From NCBI GenBank assembly GCA_964475415.1, contig CAYYWZ010000024.1:1-51406 (forward strand): a stretch of DNA of 51,406 bases, written 5' to 3'. How positions within the stretch are numbered: position 1 is the stretch's first letter; each line of letters opens with the position of its first letter. The notes beneath the pieces are model-generated. The model worked only from the letters and a program-made list of their open reading frames with translations. It did not search any database and was not told the DNA's origin. Shown one piece after another: positions 36,366-45,246 of this stretch. The position numbers and the translations under genes are program-made. Source of the stretch: CALCMJ01 sp964475415 (GTDB lineage: Bacteria > Bacteroidota > Bacteroidia > Chitinophagales > Saprospiraceae).

Positions 36366-38003
36366 CTAGCTTTTACTTATAACCTCTTTACGACTCTGCT
36401 CACTTTGCATTTCTGCTAGGGTATTTTCTAGAGCATTACTATCTTCTGTTTTTCCTAATTCTTTAGCAAGTTGTAGTTTCCCTTCTACAGATAACATTCG
36501 TTTAGGATGTCTCTCTAGTGAGCTTTTATAGGCAAGGAAGGCTTCTTCTTTTTGTCCTTCTGCTACTAGCATTTCGGCATACGCTTCATGAACAGGCTTC
36601 AGGATTATAGGTGGACCGAATGCATACTTAAGGGTCTCATCTAGATCAGAAGCTTTTTTCAAGATAGCTAACGCTTCAGATTTTTTGCCTTGTAGGTAAA
36701 GCAACTTAGCTTCTAGTTCCATTTCTACTATGCTGACCATATCTATATCTAGTTGGCTAGGAGCAATATTAGCATATTCTCCCGCGCTACACATCTGGAA
36801 AGATTCGTTACCAACATCGAGGCTGGCTTTGTATTTATCTTTTTTGAGGACGTCTAGAATAGACGCTAATTGCTTTTCATCACCCTTGTGAAAAGCTTTC
36901 ATGCCTTCTAGAAAAGCTTCTTGTGTTCTTTTAGGTAGAGAAAGATCTTTAGTAAGTATTTCTATATTAGCGATAGGTCCTTCCCAGGTGTTGGTCTCTA
37001 CCATATGCGCACCCTTCATAGCGAGGAGGTAGGAACGCGCTGATTTCGATGCTCTAGCTTCTGTGTATTTTTGCATGTCTTTAAGTAGTCTTGTAGCCAG
37101 TTCTGTTTCACCTCTTTGTAGGAGGCCGTACTGCAACCAATTAAGGGCATGATAGCTACCTTCTTTGCTTTGTCCACGATCTAGTTTCTTCATACTTGCG
37201 TTCCAAGATGCGATATTAGAATTGACCACATCATTCCATCTGCCTAGAGCTACATAGATATGTGATGGCATATGTAAAGCATGGGCAGCATCTGGTGCTA
37301 CCTTAGCGTAACTGTCAGCTGCATCTACTGCAAGATGGGCATGGTCTGGATCATCATAAGAATGGATAAGATAATGGAGTGCGCCGGGATGATTTTTGTT
37401 TTCTTCTAAAATGCCTTGAGCGATAGCAGCACTTTTATCAAATTTCTTTTCGTCTCTACCATTCTTAGAAGTTGCTAGAAGAGAAAGTGCATAGAAGGAA
37501 AGTACCTCATGATTATCAGGATATTTTTTTACCATCTTAGCTAGATAGTCAGAGTAAGCCTGATCTCTTTCTGATTTAGATCCTTTACCATAAAGTAATT
37601 CGACAGAGGCTAAGAAGTCTTGTTCTATTTCTGTAACGGCCATCTTTTTTCGCACTTCTCTAGTTACACCCATTTTTCTTAAGGCACCTTTTGCCATGTC
37701 ACTGAGCTGCCTTTGCCATATAGAGTGATTGTATGCCATAAGCTCACCCCAATAGGCCATGGCAAAATTTTTATCTATTTCTTGCGCCTTTAGAAATTCT
37801 GAACGCGCGTCTAAATACTCAAAACTATGCAAAAGCAAAAGACCATTTCTAAAATGTTTTTGAGCTTCTGCATCTCCAGTTACCTTAAGTGTTATGTCTC
37901 CTAATTTAGCATCTTCCTCTATACCATTATTAGAAGAATCTGTTTTGCAAGAAAGCAAAATAGAGAAAAGTAGGAGGATCAGAAATAGGCTATTTTTATC
38001 CAT
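36366..38003 (-). CDS. Tetratricopeptide repeat lipoprotein
   Basis: 545 residues; the signal peptide ends in LLSC with the lipidation Cys at 19. The body is TPR-like helical pairs (FRNGLLLLHSFEYLDARSEF, FAMAYWGELMAYNHSIW, GALHYLIHSYDDPDHAHLAV, HALHMPSHIYVALGRWNDVV). The His-rich central HYLIHSYDDPDHA and HALHMPSHIYV recur in a widespread family of uncharacterised bacterial TPR proteins. It is monocistronic by appearance, flanked by the palindromic repeat at its 3' side and the decayed toxin-antitoxin pair upstream. Specific function is unknown. Confidence 0.85.
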   Translation of the reverse strand: MDKNSLFLILLLFSILLSCKTDSSNNGIEEDAKLGDITLKVTGDAEAQKHFRNGLLLLHSFEYLDARSEFLKAQEIDKNFAMAYWGELMAYNHSIWQRQLSDMAKGALRKMGVTREVRKKMAVTEIEQDFLASVELLYGKGSKSERDQAYSDYLAKMVKKYPDNHEVLSFYALSLLATSKNGRDEKKFDKSAAIAQGILEENKNHPGALHYLIHSYDDPDHAHLAVDAADSYAKVAPDAAHALHMPSHIYVALGRWNDVVNSNIASWNASMKKLDRGQSKEGSYHALNWLQYGLLQRGETELATRLLKDMQKYTEARASKSARSYLLAMKGAHMVETNTWEGPIANIEILTKDLSLPKRTQEAFLEGMKAFHKGDEKQLASILDVLKKDKYKASLDVGNESFQMCSAGEYANIAPSQLDIDMVSIVEMELEAKLLYLQGKKSEALAILKKASDLDETLKYAFGPPIILKPVHEAYAEMLVAEGQKEEAFLAYKSSLERHPKRMLSVEGKLQLAKELGKTEDSNALENTLAEMQSEQSRKEVISKS

Positions 38004-38054
38004 CTGGCTAAAATAATAAATATTGAAGGAAGTATAGAAGTAGGAATTAAAATT

Positions 38055-38308
38055 TTAGTAATGATACCTGCAAGCAACTATATGTAATTCATCTTTCGAG
38101 TAAGTGTAACTAATCTATGTTCTTTGTCTATTCTCTTAGACCAAAATCCTTTTAGATCATGTTTTAAGGGTTCTGGGTTTCCTATGCCATCATGAGGATT
38201 TCGCATGTTATCTTTTATTAAGGAATTAATCCTTCTCAGCTTTTTTTTATTCGTTTTTTGCCAGAGTAAATAATCTTTCCAAGCGGTAGGTGACCATGCT
38301 AATTTCAT
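38055..38308 (-). pseudogene. yoeB: YoeB-family mRNA interferase toxin, frameshifted before its catalytic C-terminus
   Basis: The open frame gives 76 residues (stop at 38078) with a clear YoeB core: PEPLKHDLKGFWSKRI and EHRLV. After Val67 the frame is lost. The next frame encodes YTYSKDELHIVACRYHY and a stop at 38055. Restoring one base (GTTAC to GTTTAC) gives exactly 84 residues, the length of E. coli YoeB, with E46, R65, H83 and Y84 all in the canonical catalytic positions. As written, the product lacks H83 and Y84 and should be inactive. The start overlaps the antitoxin stop as ATGA. Sequencing error is the alternative to true decay. Confidence 0.9.
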
Positions 38309-38556
38309 TCTTCTTTAAGTACTTGATATTTTTTCTTGCCTGATGCTACTTCAGATATAGATTGTAATAGTACATCTCGATTTTTACCTGAAAGTAGGTA
38401 ATTGGTTTCTACAAGGGAGTTGTATTCCTCTAGAGATATGAGCACAATATCTTTATGGTTTTTTCTTTTAATGATCACTTCCTCAACGTTATTTGCAACT
38501 GTGTCTAAATATTTTTTCAGATTCAGTCTGAGATCTGTATAGTTAATTACTTTTAT
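38305..38556 (-). CDS. yefM: YefM-family antitoxin without a standard start codon
   Basis: 83 codons in the frame ending at the TGA that overlaps the yoeB ATG. The translation begins IKVINYTDLRLNLKKYLD, exactly where YefM proteins begin MKxxNYTxLR, and continues DIVLISLEEYNSL, a DNA-binding/PHD-type core followed by the toxin-binding tail. The first codon is ATA, not ATG, and there is no ATG, GTG or TTG between it and the in-frame TGA about 60 bases upstream. Either ATG mutated to ATA, or a rare start is used. YefM normally neutralises YoeB and represses the operon. Confidence 0.8.
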   Translation of the reverse strand: MKVINYTDLRLNLKKYLDTVANNVEEVIIKRKNHKDIVLISLEEYNSLVETNYLLSGKNRDVLLQSISEVASGKKKYQVLKEE

Positions 38557-38687
38557 ATTTGTAATGTTACTAATTAGTAGGCAGGTTTTTAAATTCAGTA
38601 TATATGACTTGATGTTTTCTCATGGGCTAATTACACTCAACTTCAATATGTAAATTATTTCCTAAAAAAATATGTAGTAAAGTTAAG

Positions 38688-38945
38688 GCAAGATTTCTCC
38701 GCGATGGTCGAAATAAAGCTAGTGATAGACAGTATAATCCTTTCGCTCATTACATCCGGTCAGAATGACAATTGCATTGATGTATCAAGATTGTAAAGGC
38801 AGGATGTAAATGAATTATTTTCTTGAAAGATTTTTTTTCAGATTTATAATTACGTAAAAAGACAATTGTCATTCCGAAGGAGCGCAGCGAGCAGAGTAAT
38901 CTAAGCAGATATACTTTTTTCATTTTGAGCATAGTCGAGAAATCT
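38688..38945. repeat. Palindromic MITE-like intergenic repeat, copy B
   Basis: About 258 bases. It starts GCAAGATTTCTC like copy A and ends GAGAAATCT, lacking the last three bases of the perfect terminal match. It shares TGACAATTG, GACAATTGTCATTCCGAAGG, AGCGCAGCGAG and ATACTTTTTT with copy A in the same order. Its centre is longer and diverged. Non-coding. Confidence 0.8.
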
Positions 38946-38999
38946 CTAATTATGAAAAATAAAATTTCTGATTATTTTTAAATTCATCATCAACGCATC

Positions 39000-39152
39000 G
39001 TGTAAGTTGCCTGAAAAGGGCGACCGGAGGGAGCAGACCGTGATAGGATATATGCATGGCTATGGGCCGAGTGAACAACGAGCTTGTAAGGGAACGACCC
39101 TAGCATACACGTGCATAGGATTTGCGTATGGCGGATGCTAGGGATACACCCT
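39000..39152. other. GC-richer non-coding segment with an inverted repeat
   Basis: This stretch is visibly richer in G and C than the flanking AT-rich DNA. CCCTAGCAT (39098-39106) and ATGCTAGGG (39135-39143) form a perfect 9-bp inverted repeat. GACCGGAGGGAGC and GAGCTTGTAAGGGAACGACC look like degenerate inverted copies of each other. No open frame or RNA family is recognised. It could be a decayed mobile element; with copy B it fills the 600-base space between yefM and the DUF2279 gene. Confidence 0.5.
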
Positions 39153-39159
39153 AATTATT

Positions 39160-40161
39160 CTAATTAAGAAATAAGAGATGGAAACGCCATTCGCCCTGGG
39201 AGGTGTACTCGACGGCAGGGGAGGGAAGCTTAAAAATATTGAAGACAGAGAGGAGACTCTTAAGGAAATAGTTATCCGTTTTGATCCGGGTCAGATCGAT
39301 ATCTAGGCCCAACACATATTGTTTGTAACGATCATTACTTGGGTCTAAAACATAGCTGCGATCTTCTTCGGTCCAAGTATTGCTGAAGCCGCCAAACATA
39401 TTCTGACCACTGTAACCCAAGGCAATATTGAGCCAGTCAGGCCAGCGGTTATCATCGGGAAGAAATGAATTGACATTTACCGATAGCCAGATAGTCTGAG
39501 CGTTGTAGTCTTTAAGAAATCTTCCTGCAAAAGACTCACCAAAAAGATCATTCGCCCTAGTGTTAATAGAAGAGCTAAGGTTGCCTTCTGTATCACGGAT
39601 CAGGTTATCAGAATAACTGATAGGCCAGGAAGAGACCTTGAATAAAATCCGTTGTTCACCCCAGTATTTTTGCTGGAAATAGAAGGCTGAAATCCCGACC
39701 GTATTCGCTGCAAAATCTGAAACGGAGAAACCCCACTTGCTAGAAAACCCGTCCATAACTTCTATCGTTGTCTGAAAAAGTGTGGCGCAAACTACTCCTG
39801 TAAGAATGGCATCATCGTCGTCTAGTCCTGTCCACTTGGCACCCTTGTAACAGAGTACACCTTGGAAGTAGGAGGTATAGAGATGTCCGTACTTATCTAT
39901 ATTTTGCCACTCATTCCAGTCATTGAAAAAGTGAAATCCCTCCTGTTCGAACTGCGAGTACCAAGCTCGATATAGTCCTATGGAAAACGCTGTATAAGTA
40001 GTGGTGGAGAAAGCTAGCGCCTTATAAAACCGTCCTTTGTGCAAAGTAGGAGCGGGCTGAAAAAATCTTAATGTGTCTATATTTTGCTGGCCTTGGGCAG
40101 AAAATGGCAAAATAAAGCTCATAATAAGCAACGTCATATAAAAAAATCGGCTCTTATACAT
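39160..40161 (-). CDS. DUF2279 family exported protein
   Basis: 333 residues with a signal peptide (FFYMTLLIMSFILPFSAQGQ). The body resembles DUF2279: a Tyr-rich SIGLYRAWYSQF, then WNEWQNIDKYGHLYTSYFQG, and a segment VMDGFSSKWGFSVSDFAANTVG with the conserved Asp/Gly pattern. The second half is beta-rich and ends in an aromatic RFHLLFLN, so an outer-membrane location is possible. The DNA of this gene looks richer in G and C than its neighbours and follows a GC-richer non-coding stretch, which may point to recent acquisition. The function of the family is unknown. Confidence 0.82.
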   Translation of the reverse strand: MYKSRFFYMTLLIMSFILPFSAQGQQNIDTLRFFQPAPTLHKGRFYKALAFSTTTYTAFSIGLYRAWYSQFEQEGFHFFNDWNEWQNIDKYGHLYTSYFQGVLCYKGAKWTGLDDDDAILTGVVCATLFQTTIEVMDGFSSKWGFSVSDFAANTVGISAFYFQQKYWGEQRILFKVSSWPISYSDNLIRDTEGNLSSSINTRANDLFGESFAGRFLKDYNAQTIWLSVNVNSFLPDDNRWPDWLNIALGYSGQNMFGGFSNTWTEEDRSYVLDPSNDRYKQYVLGLDIDLTRIKTDNYFLKSLLSVFNIFKLPSPAVEYTSQGEWRFHLLFLN

Positions 40162-40324
40162 AGTTTAAAGATACGGTGACTAGATAAGTATGGCTTTATT
40201 TTCTAAGAAATAATTGCGAATATCGTCCTTTATGACACAATATGCAGTAGAAAAGCTTTTGTCATGGGTTTTGAGAAAGCTTTTTGGAAAAATAGCCTTA
40301 TATTTCGCCATTAAACTATAGAAT

Positions 40325-41368
40325 ATGTTCATGAGAAAGATTACACTTTTCTTCTGCTTGTTTTTTAGCGTTTCATTGGGCGCGCAGGATGTGCATTTTA
40401 CTTTATTTGATTTTGCACCTAATCTAGTTAATCCAGCACTTACGGGAGCTTTTAGTGGAACCGTGCGTATAGGGGGAATATTTAGAGACCAGTATTTTGG
40501 TAATAGGACGGAAACCCTTAGTGGCGAGGCTTTTACAGATTTGGATATCTATGCAGACGGTAATATTATTAGAGGTTTTAAGAAAACGCACTGGGTTGCA
40601 GCTGGAATAGGTTTTACAAAACACAACGCTGGTGAATTAAGAATTTCTAATAGGATCAATGCGATTTCTCTTGCATATCATATAGGACTGGGAAAAAAAG
40701 CGACTTCAGTCTTTACAATAGGTGCTCAATATAGAAGCAATTCAGATGACCCTACTGCTGAAAACGATAGATGGTATACGGAATTAGCTGGTGGTGCTGA
40801 AGTAGATATCCAACAGTTGTTAGGCCTAGGGATGAACCCAGGCGAGGTGATGGGGAATACTCATTCTGATGTAAATTTAGGATTGCTCTATTCTTCTAAC
40901 GGAAAAAATAGTTCATTCAGAACTGGTCTTACTTTGACACACTTACTAAGTCCTCAGAGAAGCTTCCTTTCACAAGCAGGTGGAAATGCAGCGCAACAAG
41001 GATTAGGGTTTATATTATTCGGCCAAATGAGTTCTAGTATCAATAAGAGAACCACCTTTATGCCTGGATTTATCTATCAGAAAGATGGTATTTTCAGTGA
41101 GTTAGCTGTGCAAACAAAACTAGGTTATGAGCTTGATCCTGAAAAAGAGATAAGTATCAATGCTGGTTTAGGATATAGACTAGGCAGAGAAATACAAGTT
41201 CTATTAGGTGTCGATTATGGAAAGATAAAAGGTGGTCTGAGTTATGATCTTACTACAGGAGGTCTAAGTGATGCTGCTAATAACACCTTCGAAGTGGGTG
41301 TAAATTATATCATCAATATAGAAAAGAAACCTAAGGTGAAACCAGTTATTTTCTGCCCAAGACTATAA
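40325..41368 (+). CDS. PorP/SprF family type IX secretion outer-membrane protein
   Basis: 347 residues with a signal peptide ending SLGAQ; ATG 40331 is an equal start. The mature N-terminus, DVHFTLFDFAPNLVNPALTG, is the hallmark of PorP/SprF, followed by repeated beta strands of an outer-membrane barrel and GVNYII near the C-terminus. PorP is needed for T9SS in Porphyromonas, and SprF paralogs export particular gliding adhesins and type B cargo in Flavobacterium. The gene 37 bases downstream encodes a PorE-like OmpA protein, the same pairing seen in many T9SS adhesin loci, though no adhesin gene lies beside this pair. Confidence 0.92.
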   Translation: MFMRKITLFFCLFFSVSLGAQDVHFTLFDFAPNLVNPALTGAFSGTVRIGGIFRDQYFGNRTETLSGEAFTDLDIYADGNIIRGFKKTHWVAAGIGFTKHNAGELRISNRINAISLAYHIGLGKKATSVFTIGAQYRSNSDDPTAENDRWYTELAGGAEVDIQQLLGLGMNPGEVMGNTHSDVNLGLLYSSNGKNSSFRTGLTLTHLLSPQRSFLSQAGGNAAQQGLGFILFGQMSSSINKRTTFMPGFIYQKDGIFSELAVQTKLGYELDPEKEISINAGLGYRLGREIQVLLGVDYGKIKGGLSYDLTTGGLSDAANNTFEVGVNYIINIEKKPKVKPVIFCPRL

Positions 41369-41405
41369 TAAAACTGCATTAGCAAAACCAAAAAAAATCG
41401 AATAA

Positions 41406-43799
41406 ATGAAGTTTATATTAACTATATTTTCAGCGCTTATACTTAATGTTTGCCTTATCGCCCAGCCTTACAACGTGGTAAAGTATTCTACGATGATAGA
41501 AACGGCAGATCAGAGTCTTGCTGAAGGAGATTACTACAGAGCCGTAGAATGGTATGAGAAAGCATATAAAGAAGAGAAGAGTGTAGGACTAGGAATTCAG
41601 ATTGCTGACCTGCATTATAGAATGAGGAATTATAAGTCTGCGGAAAGATGGTACAAGCGTCTTGTAGATAGAGATAGAGAAAATCAGTTAGTAGATGAGC
41701 GTTACATCCTAGGAAAGGTATATAAGGAGCAGGGTAAATATGAATATGCTATAGAGCAGTTTCTTAACTACCTAGAAATGACAGATGATGAGGATAATAA
41801 GAACGCCACTTACAGAGAACTGAAAGGTATCAAGTTGCTAGATAGTCTAGAAGAGAATATCGAAGCAGTGATCAGACCTCTAGATAGAAAAGTAAATTCC
41901 GCTTTTTCTGAATATTCAGCAACTGATTACGACGATGGTAAATTATACTTTGCTTCGTTTCTACGTAAGGATGTGATCGAGCTCGATGGAAAAGAAGAAG
42001 ACTATCATGCTAAGATCTATACAACACAGATGGGTGAGGATAGAAGAGGCAAAAAATCTTGGGAAGATCCTGTGCCGCTAGGAGAAGAGGTAAATAGAAA
42101 AGGATTTCATAATGCAAATCAATCTTTCTCAAGTGATGGTAAACGTATGTTTTTTACGAGATCAGGATTAAATGGAAATAATGTAGCTACATCAGAGATA
42201 TTTGTTTCTTATAATCAAGGTGGAAGTTGGGGACCGGCTAATATAATCGAGGGTGTTAATGGTGACTGGATTGCTAAGCATCCAGTACAAGGTGAATTAT
42301 TTGGGAAAGAAGTTTTATTCTTCTCTGCTGATATGGAAGGCGGGTATGGAGGATTCGATATATATTATGCTACCCTAGAAGGAGATAATGTATACAGTAC
42401 ACCTAATAACCTAGGAGAAGTAATTAATTCTTCTGGTGATGAGGTGACACCTTATTACGATGAGGGAACCTTATATTTTAGTACAGACGGTCATCCTACT
42501 ATAGGAGGATATGATATCTATTTCTCTACTTGGAATGGATCTACCTGGAGTTCTATAAGTAATATGGGTAATGGTTATAATTCTAGTTATGATGATCTGT
42601 ACCTAAGATTCGATTCTGATTCTCAGAAAGGATACTTGGTGTCTAACAGACCTTATAAAAAGAAAAGAAAATTAGAAAGTGAAACTTGTTGTGATGATAT
42701 ATTCTCTATAGAAATAAGAGAAATCATTATCGATCTTCTTGCTACCATACAGGATGAAAATGGTCCATTGATCGGAGCTTCTGCAGATCTGACAAACCTA
42801 AGTCTAGAGCAGTACTCAGAAAATAAGTCGGAGCCTAATGCTAGTGATTATCGTTTCTTATTAGATGGAGATAACAAGTATAAGTTAGTCATTACTAAGG
42901 ATGGTTATTACCCTGATTCTGTAGAGTTCAATACAGCAGGAATTCTAGATGATTATACGGTGAATAAGACAATAACACTTAAACCTATACCAGTTGTCAA
43001 AGAACCTGAGCCAACAAAGGAACCAGAGACAGAGATCGTTACGATCAATCAAGCTATAAGACTTAACAATATCTATTATGATTTCGATGATGATAAAATA
43101 TTAAATGACGCGGAAATTGATCTTAATCTGATCTATGGGCTGATGAACGATTATCCAGACATGGTTATCGAACTGTCCTCCCATACGGATGCACAGGGTA
43201 TCGGTAGATATAACGAACAGCTATCTCAGCGAAGAGCGGAATCTGCTAAGCGATGGTTAGTGAACAAAGGTGTACAAGATGATAGAATCGTTGCAAAAGG
43301 ATATGGAGAATCTAAGATTATAAACCATTGTGTAAATGGTGTGAGATGTAGCGATGAGGAACATAGGTTCAACAGAAGGACGGAGTTCACTATACTAGAA
43401 GGTCCAGAAACTATAGAGATCAGAAAAACAGTTATCAGTAGACCTGAAAGGCAGAGTGGTAAACAATCGTTTAATCCTGAACCTGAGGTACCTGTAATTT
43501 CTTTTGATGCTAACAATATAGATTTGGGCGTAATGAAGAAAGGGGAGAAAAAAGAAATCACTTATATTTTTACCAATACAGGATCTGAAGATTTAGTAAT
43601 AGATATGGTAACAGCATGTAAATGCACGGAGCTGTACTGGACAAAAGAAAATATAAAGCCTGGAGAACAAGGAGCTATAAAAGCCCTGTTTGATAGTTCA
43701 GATATGAAGCTAGGCAAGCTAGAAAAGACAATAGATATAATTGCTAATACAGATCCAATAGTTGTGGAAGCAGTATTTACGGTAGAAATCGTAGAATAA
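41406..43799 (+). CDS. PorE-like OmpA protein (TPR, PD40 propeller, CRD, OmpA) with an added DUF1573 domain
   Basis: 797 residues, signal peptide ending CLIAQ. Domain order: TPR (about 25-130, YYRAVEWYEKAYKEEKS), PD40/WD40-like propeller (about 165-425, MFFTRSGLNGNN, YFSTDGHPTIGGYDIYFS), a carboxypeptidase-regulatory-like domain (about 440-528), an OmpA peptidoglycan-binding domain (about 553-675, IYYDFDDDKI, LSSHTDAQG, NRRTEF), and from about 695 a DUF1573 domain (FDANNIDLGVMKKGEKK, ACKCTE). The first four match PorE, which ties the T9SS to peptidoglycan. PorE itself ends after OmpA, so the DUF1573 tail is an extra fusion. It is co-transcribed with PorP/SprF. Confidence 0.9.
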   Translation: MKFILTIFSALILNVCLIAQPYNVVKYSTMIETADQSLAEGDYYRAVEWYEKAYKEEKSVGLGIQIADLHYRMRNYKSAERWYKRLVDRDRENQLVDERYILGKVYKEQGKYEYAIEQFLNYLEMTDDEDNKNATYRELKGIKLLDSLEENIEAVIRPLDRKVNSAFSEYSATDYDDGKLYFASFLRKDVIELDGKEEDYHAKIYTTQMGEDRRGKKSWEDPVPLGEEVNRKGFHNANQSFSSDGKRMFFTRSGLNGNNVATSEIFVSYNQGGSWGPANIIEGVNGDWIAKHPVQGELFGKEVLFFSADMEGGYGGFDIYYATLEGDNVYSTPNNLGEVINSSGDEVTPYYDEGTLYFSTDGHPTIGGYDIYFSTWNGSTWSSISNMGNGYNSSYDDLYLRFDSDSQKGYLVSNRPYKKKRKLESETCCDDIFSIEIREIIIDLLATIQDENGPLIGASADLTNLSLEQYSENKSEPNASDYRFLLDGDNKYKLVITKDGYYPDSVEFNTAGILDDYTVNKTITLKPIPVVKEPEPTKEPETEIVTINQAIRLNNIYYDFDDDKILNDAEIDLNLIYGLMNDYPDMVIELSSHTDAQGIGRYNEQLSQRRAESAKRWLVNKGVQDDRIVAKGYGESKIINHCVNGVRCSDEEHRFNRRTEFTILEGPETIEIRKTVISRPERQSGKQSFNPEPEVPVISFDANNIDLGVMKKGEKKEITYIFTNTGSEDLVIDMVTACKCTELYWTKENIKPGEQGAIKALFDSSDMKLGKLEKTIDIIANTDPIVVEAVFTVEIVE

Positions 43800-43824
43800 G
43801 ACTTACCAATAAAGTTTTTCAACT

Positions 43825-43859
43825 ATAGGGACTGCAATTTTTTTGTAGTCCCTATTTTT
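43825..43859. terminator. Intrinsic terminator between the PorE-like gene and aroB
   Basis: ATAGGGACT (43825-43833) pairs with AGTCCCTAT (43847-43855), followed by a T-rich TTTTTA. The loop is AT-rich. It lies between convergent genes, 25 bases after the PorE-like stop and 34 before the aroB stop. Confidence 0.82.
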
Positions 43860-43892
43860 ATTAGAGTTTACTTTGTGAAAAGGGCAGCTATT

Positions 43893-44954
43893 TTATAGCG
43901 CTTTATAATAAGTAATAGACTTAATGATCTCATCACTTTTTACCTCTACATTATAAAGGCAATTACCGATAGTGTCGGGTATGGAAAATAACATAGCACC
44001 TTTTTCATTTTTCTTATCGGATCTAATTCGGTCTAACAAAAGGCCTGTAGAAAAGATACTTAGATCTACCTTTCCGTATAGCTTTATAATGTAAGAACTT
44101 ATTTGTTCTAGGGCAGTCTCTACAAGATGTCCTTGTTGTTTTGCTATATGCGCTTCACAAATCATCCCTATGGCTATTGCTTCACCGTGTAATAATGGTA
44201 TATCATTTTTTTCTAGACTTTCTGCCTCTAATGCATGACCTATCGTATGGCCATAGTTGAGGATTTTTCTGAGTCCTTTTTCTATAGGATCTGCATCTAC
44301 AACCTTTTGTTTTATAGCAACATTATCATGTACGATTTGTGTCCAAGGGATGTCAGCATCTGAGAGACTATTGATATTCGTAATTTGGCTCCAGAGGGTG
44401 GGACTTTGTATAATAGCATGTTTGATAATCTCAGCAAATCCGCTTCTTAATTCTTTTTTGGGAAGACTAGATAAGAAGGAAGTATTACACCATACGAGTA
44501 ATGGATTGTTGAAAATACCCACCATGTTTTTGTTATGATGAAAATCTATACCGAGCTTTCCACCTACAGATGCATCTACCTGTGAAAGTAAGGTCGTAGG
44601 CATCTGTATAAAATCTAAGCCTCTCATATAAGTACTTGCGACGAAGCCGCCCATGTCGCCTATAACACCGCCGCCGAGATTCATTACTAGGGCCTTTCTA
44701 TCCGTTGTGCCTTCTATCATCTTAGACCACAATTCGCTACAAGTAGTTATGTTTTTATGGATTTCTCCCGATTTTATTTCTATTAGTTGATGTGCTATAG
44801 GAAAGATAGATTGTAATGAAGGGTAACAATGGTTACAGGTATTTTCGTCTACAATAACGATAAGTTTAGAATAATTATCCCACGGAACCTGAGCGATAAA
44901 ATCATCTAGATTTTCTTTTATAAAAACCTTATAAGTTCCACAAGCTATTTCCAT
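43893..44954 (-). CDS. aroB: 3-dehydroquinate synthase
   Basis: Second enzyme of the shikimate pathway, turning DAHP into 3-dehydroquinate with NAD and a divalent metal. About 353 residues from ATG 44954, which is chosen because it overlaps the upstream stop by one base (TGATG); the open frame itself reaches 44981. The NAD-binding GGGVIGDMGGFVASTYMRG, metal-site GFAEIIKHA, NYGHTIGHALE and LLHGEAIAIGM are all present. It is co-transcribed with an ABM-fold protein and a SAM hydroxide adenosyltransferase. aroA is on the opposite strand about 3 kb away. Confidence 0.95.
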   Translation of the reverse strand: MEIACGTYKVFIKENLDDFIAQVPWDNYSKLIVIVDENTCNHCYPSLQSIFPIAHQLIEIKSGEIHKNITTCSELWSKMIEGTTDRKALVMNLGGGVIGDMGGFVASTYMRGLDFIQMPTTLLSQVDASVGGKLGIDFHHNKNMVGIFNNPLLVWCNTSFLSSLPKKELRSGFAEIIKHAIIQSPTLWSQITNINSLSDADIPWTQIVHDNVAIKQKVVDADPIEKGLRKILNYGHTIGHALEAESLEKNDIPLLHGEAIAIGMICEAHIAKQQGHLVETALEQISSYIIKLYGKVDLSIFSTGLLLDRIRSDKKNEKGAMLFSIPDTIGNCLYNVEVKSDEIIKSITYYKAL

Positions 44955-45244
44955 CAGTAGTTTGTTTTGTTTAGAGACCAAGCTTCCGCCTTATCAGAAA
45001 ATAGTTGTTTAGTTTTTTTCCAAGTAGTCGCGAAAAAATCAGAATGTCTATATGCATCGAGCGCATCTTCAGATTCCCAATAGCTGTAAGTAAACATAAT
45101 ATTTTCCTCACCTGCTCCTTGCAAAAGTTCTACATGAGAACATCCTTCAAAGCTTAAGATTTTCTCCTTAGCACCTTTGAAAAGTTCTATAAAACTAGCT
45201 GTGTGTTCTGGAGCGAAAGTTAATTTAACAATTCTAACTATCAT
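44954..45244 (-). CDS. Antibiotic biosynthesis monooxygenase (ABM) domain protein
   Basis: 96 residues, one dimeric alpha-beta barrel domain: MIVRIVKLTFAPEHTASFIELF, then EGCSHVELLQG, then TYSYWESEDALDAYRHSDFF. Members include quinone monooxygenases and heme-degrading enzymes, but many act on unknown substrates; key residues cannot be picked out. It lies 2 bases after the SAM hydroxide adenosyltransferase gene, and its stop overlaps the aroB ATG, so translational coupling is likely. Confidence 0.88.
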   Translation of the reverse strand: MIVRIVKLTFAPEHTASFIELFKGAKEKILSFEGCSHVELLQGAGEENIMFTYSYWESEDALDAYRHSDFFATTWKKTKQLFSDKAEAWSLNKTNY

Positions 45245-45246
45245 CT

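Noticed and set aside
38750..38932. 60-codon minus-strand open frame
   Set aside because: It lies inside palindromic repeat copy B, which explains the sequence.
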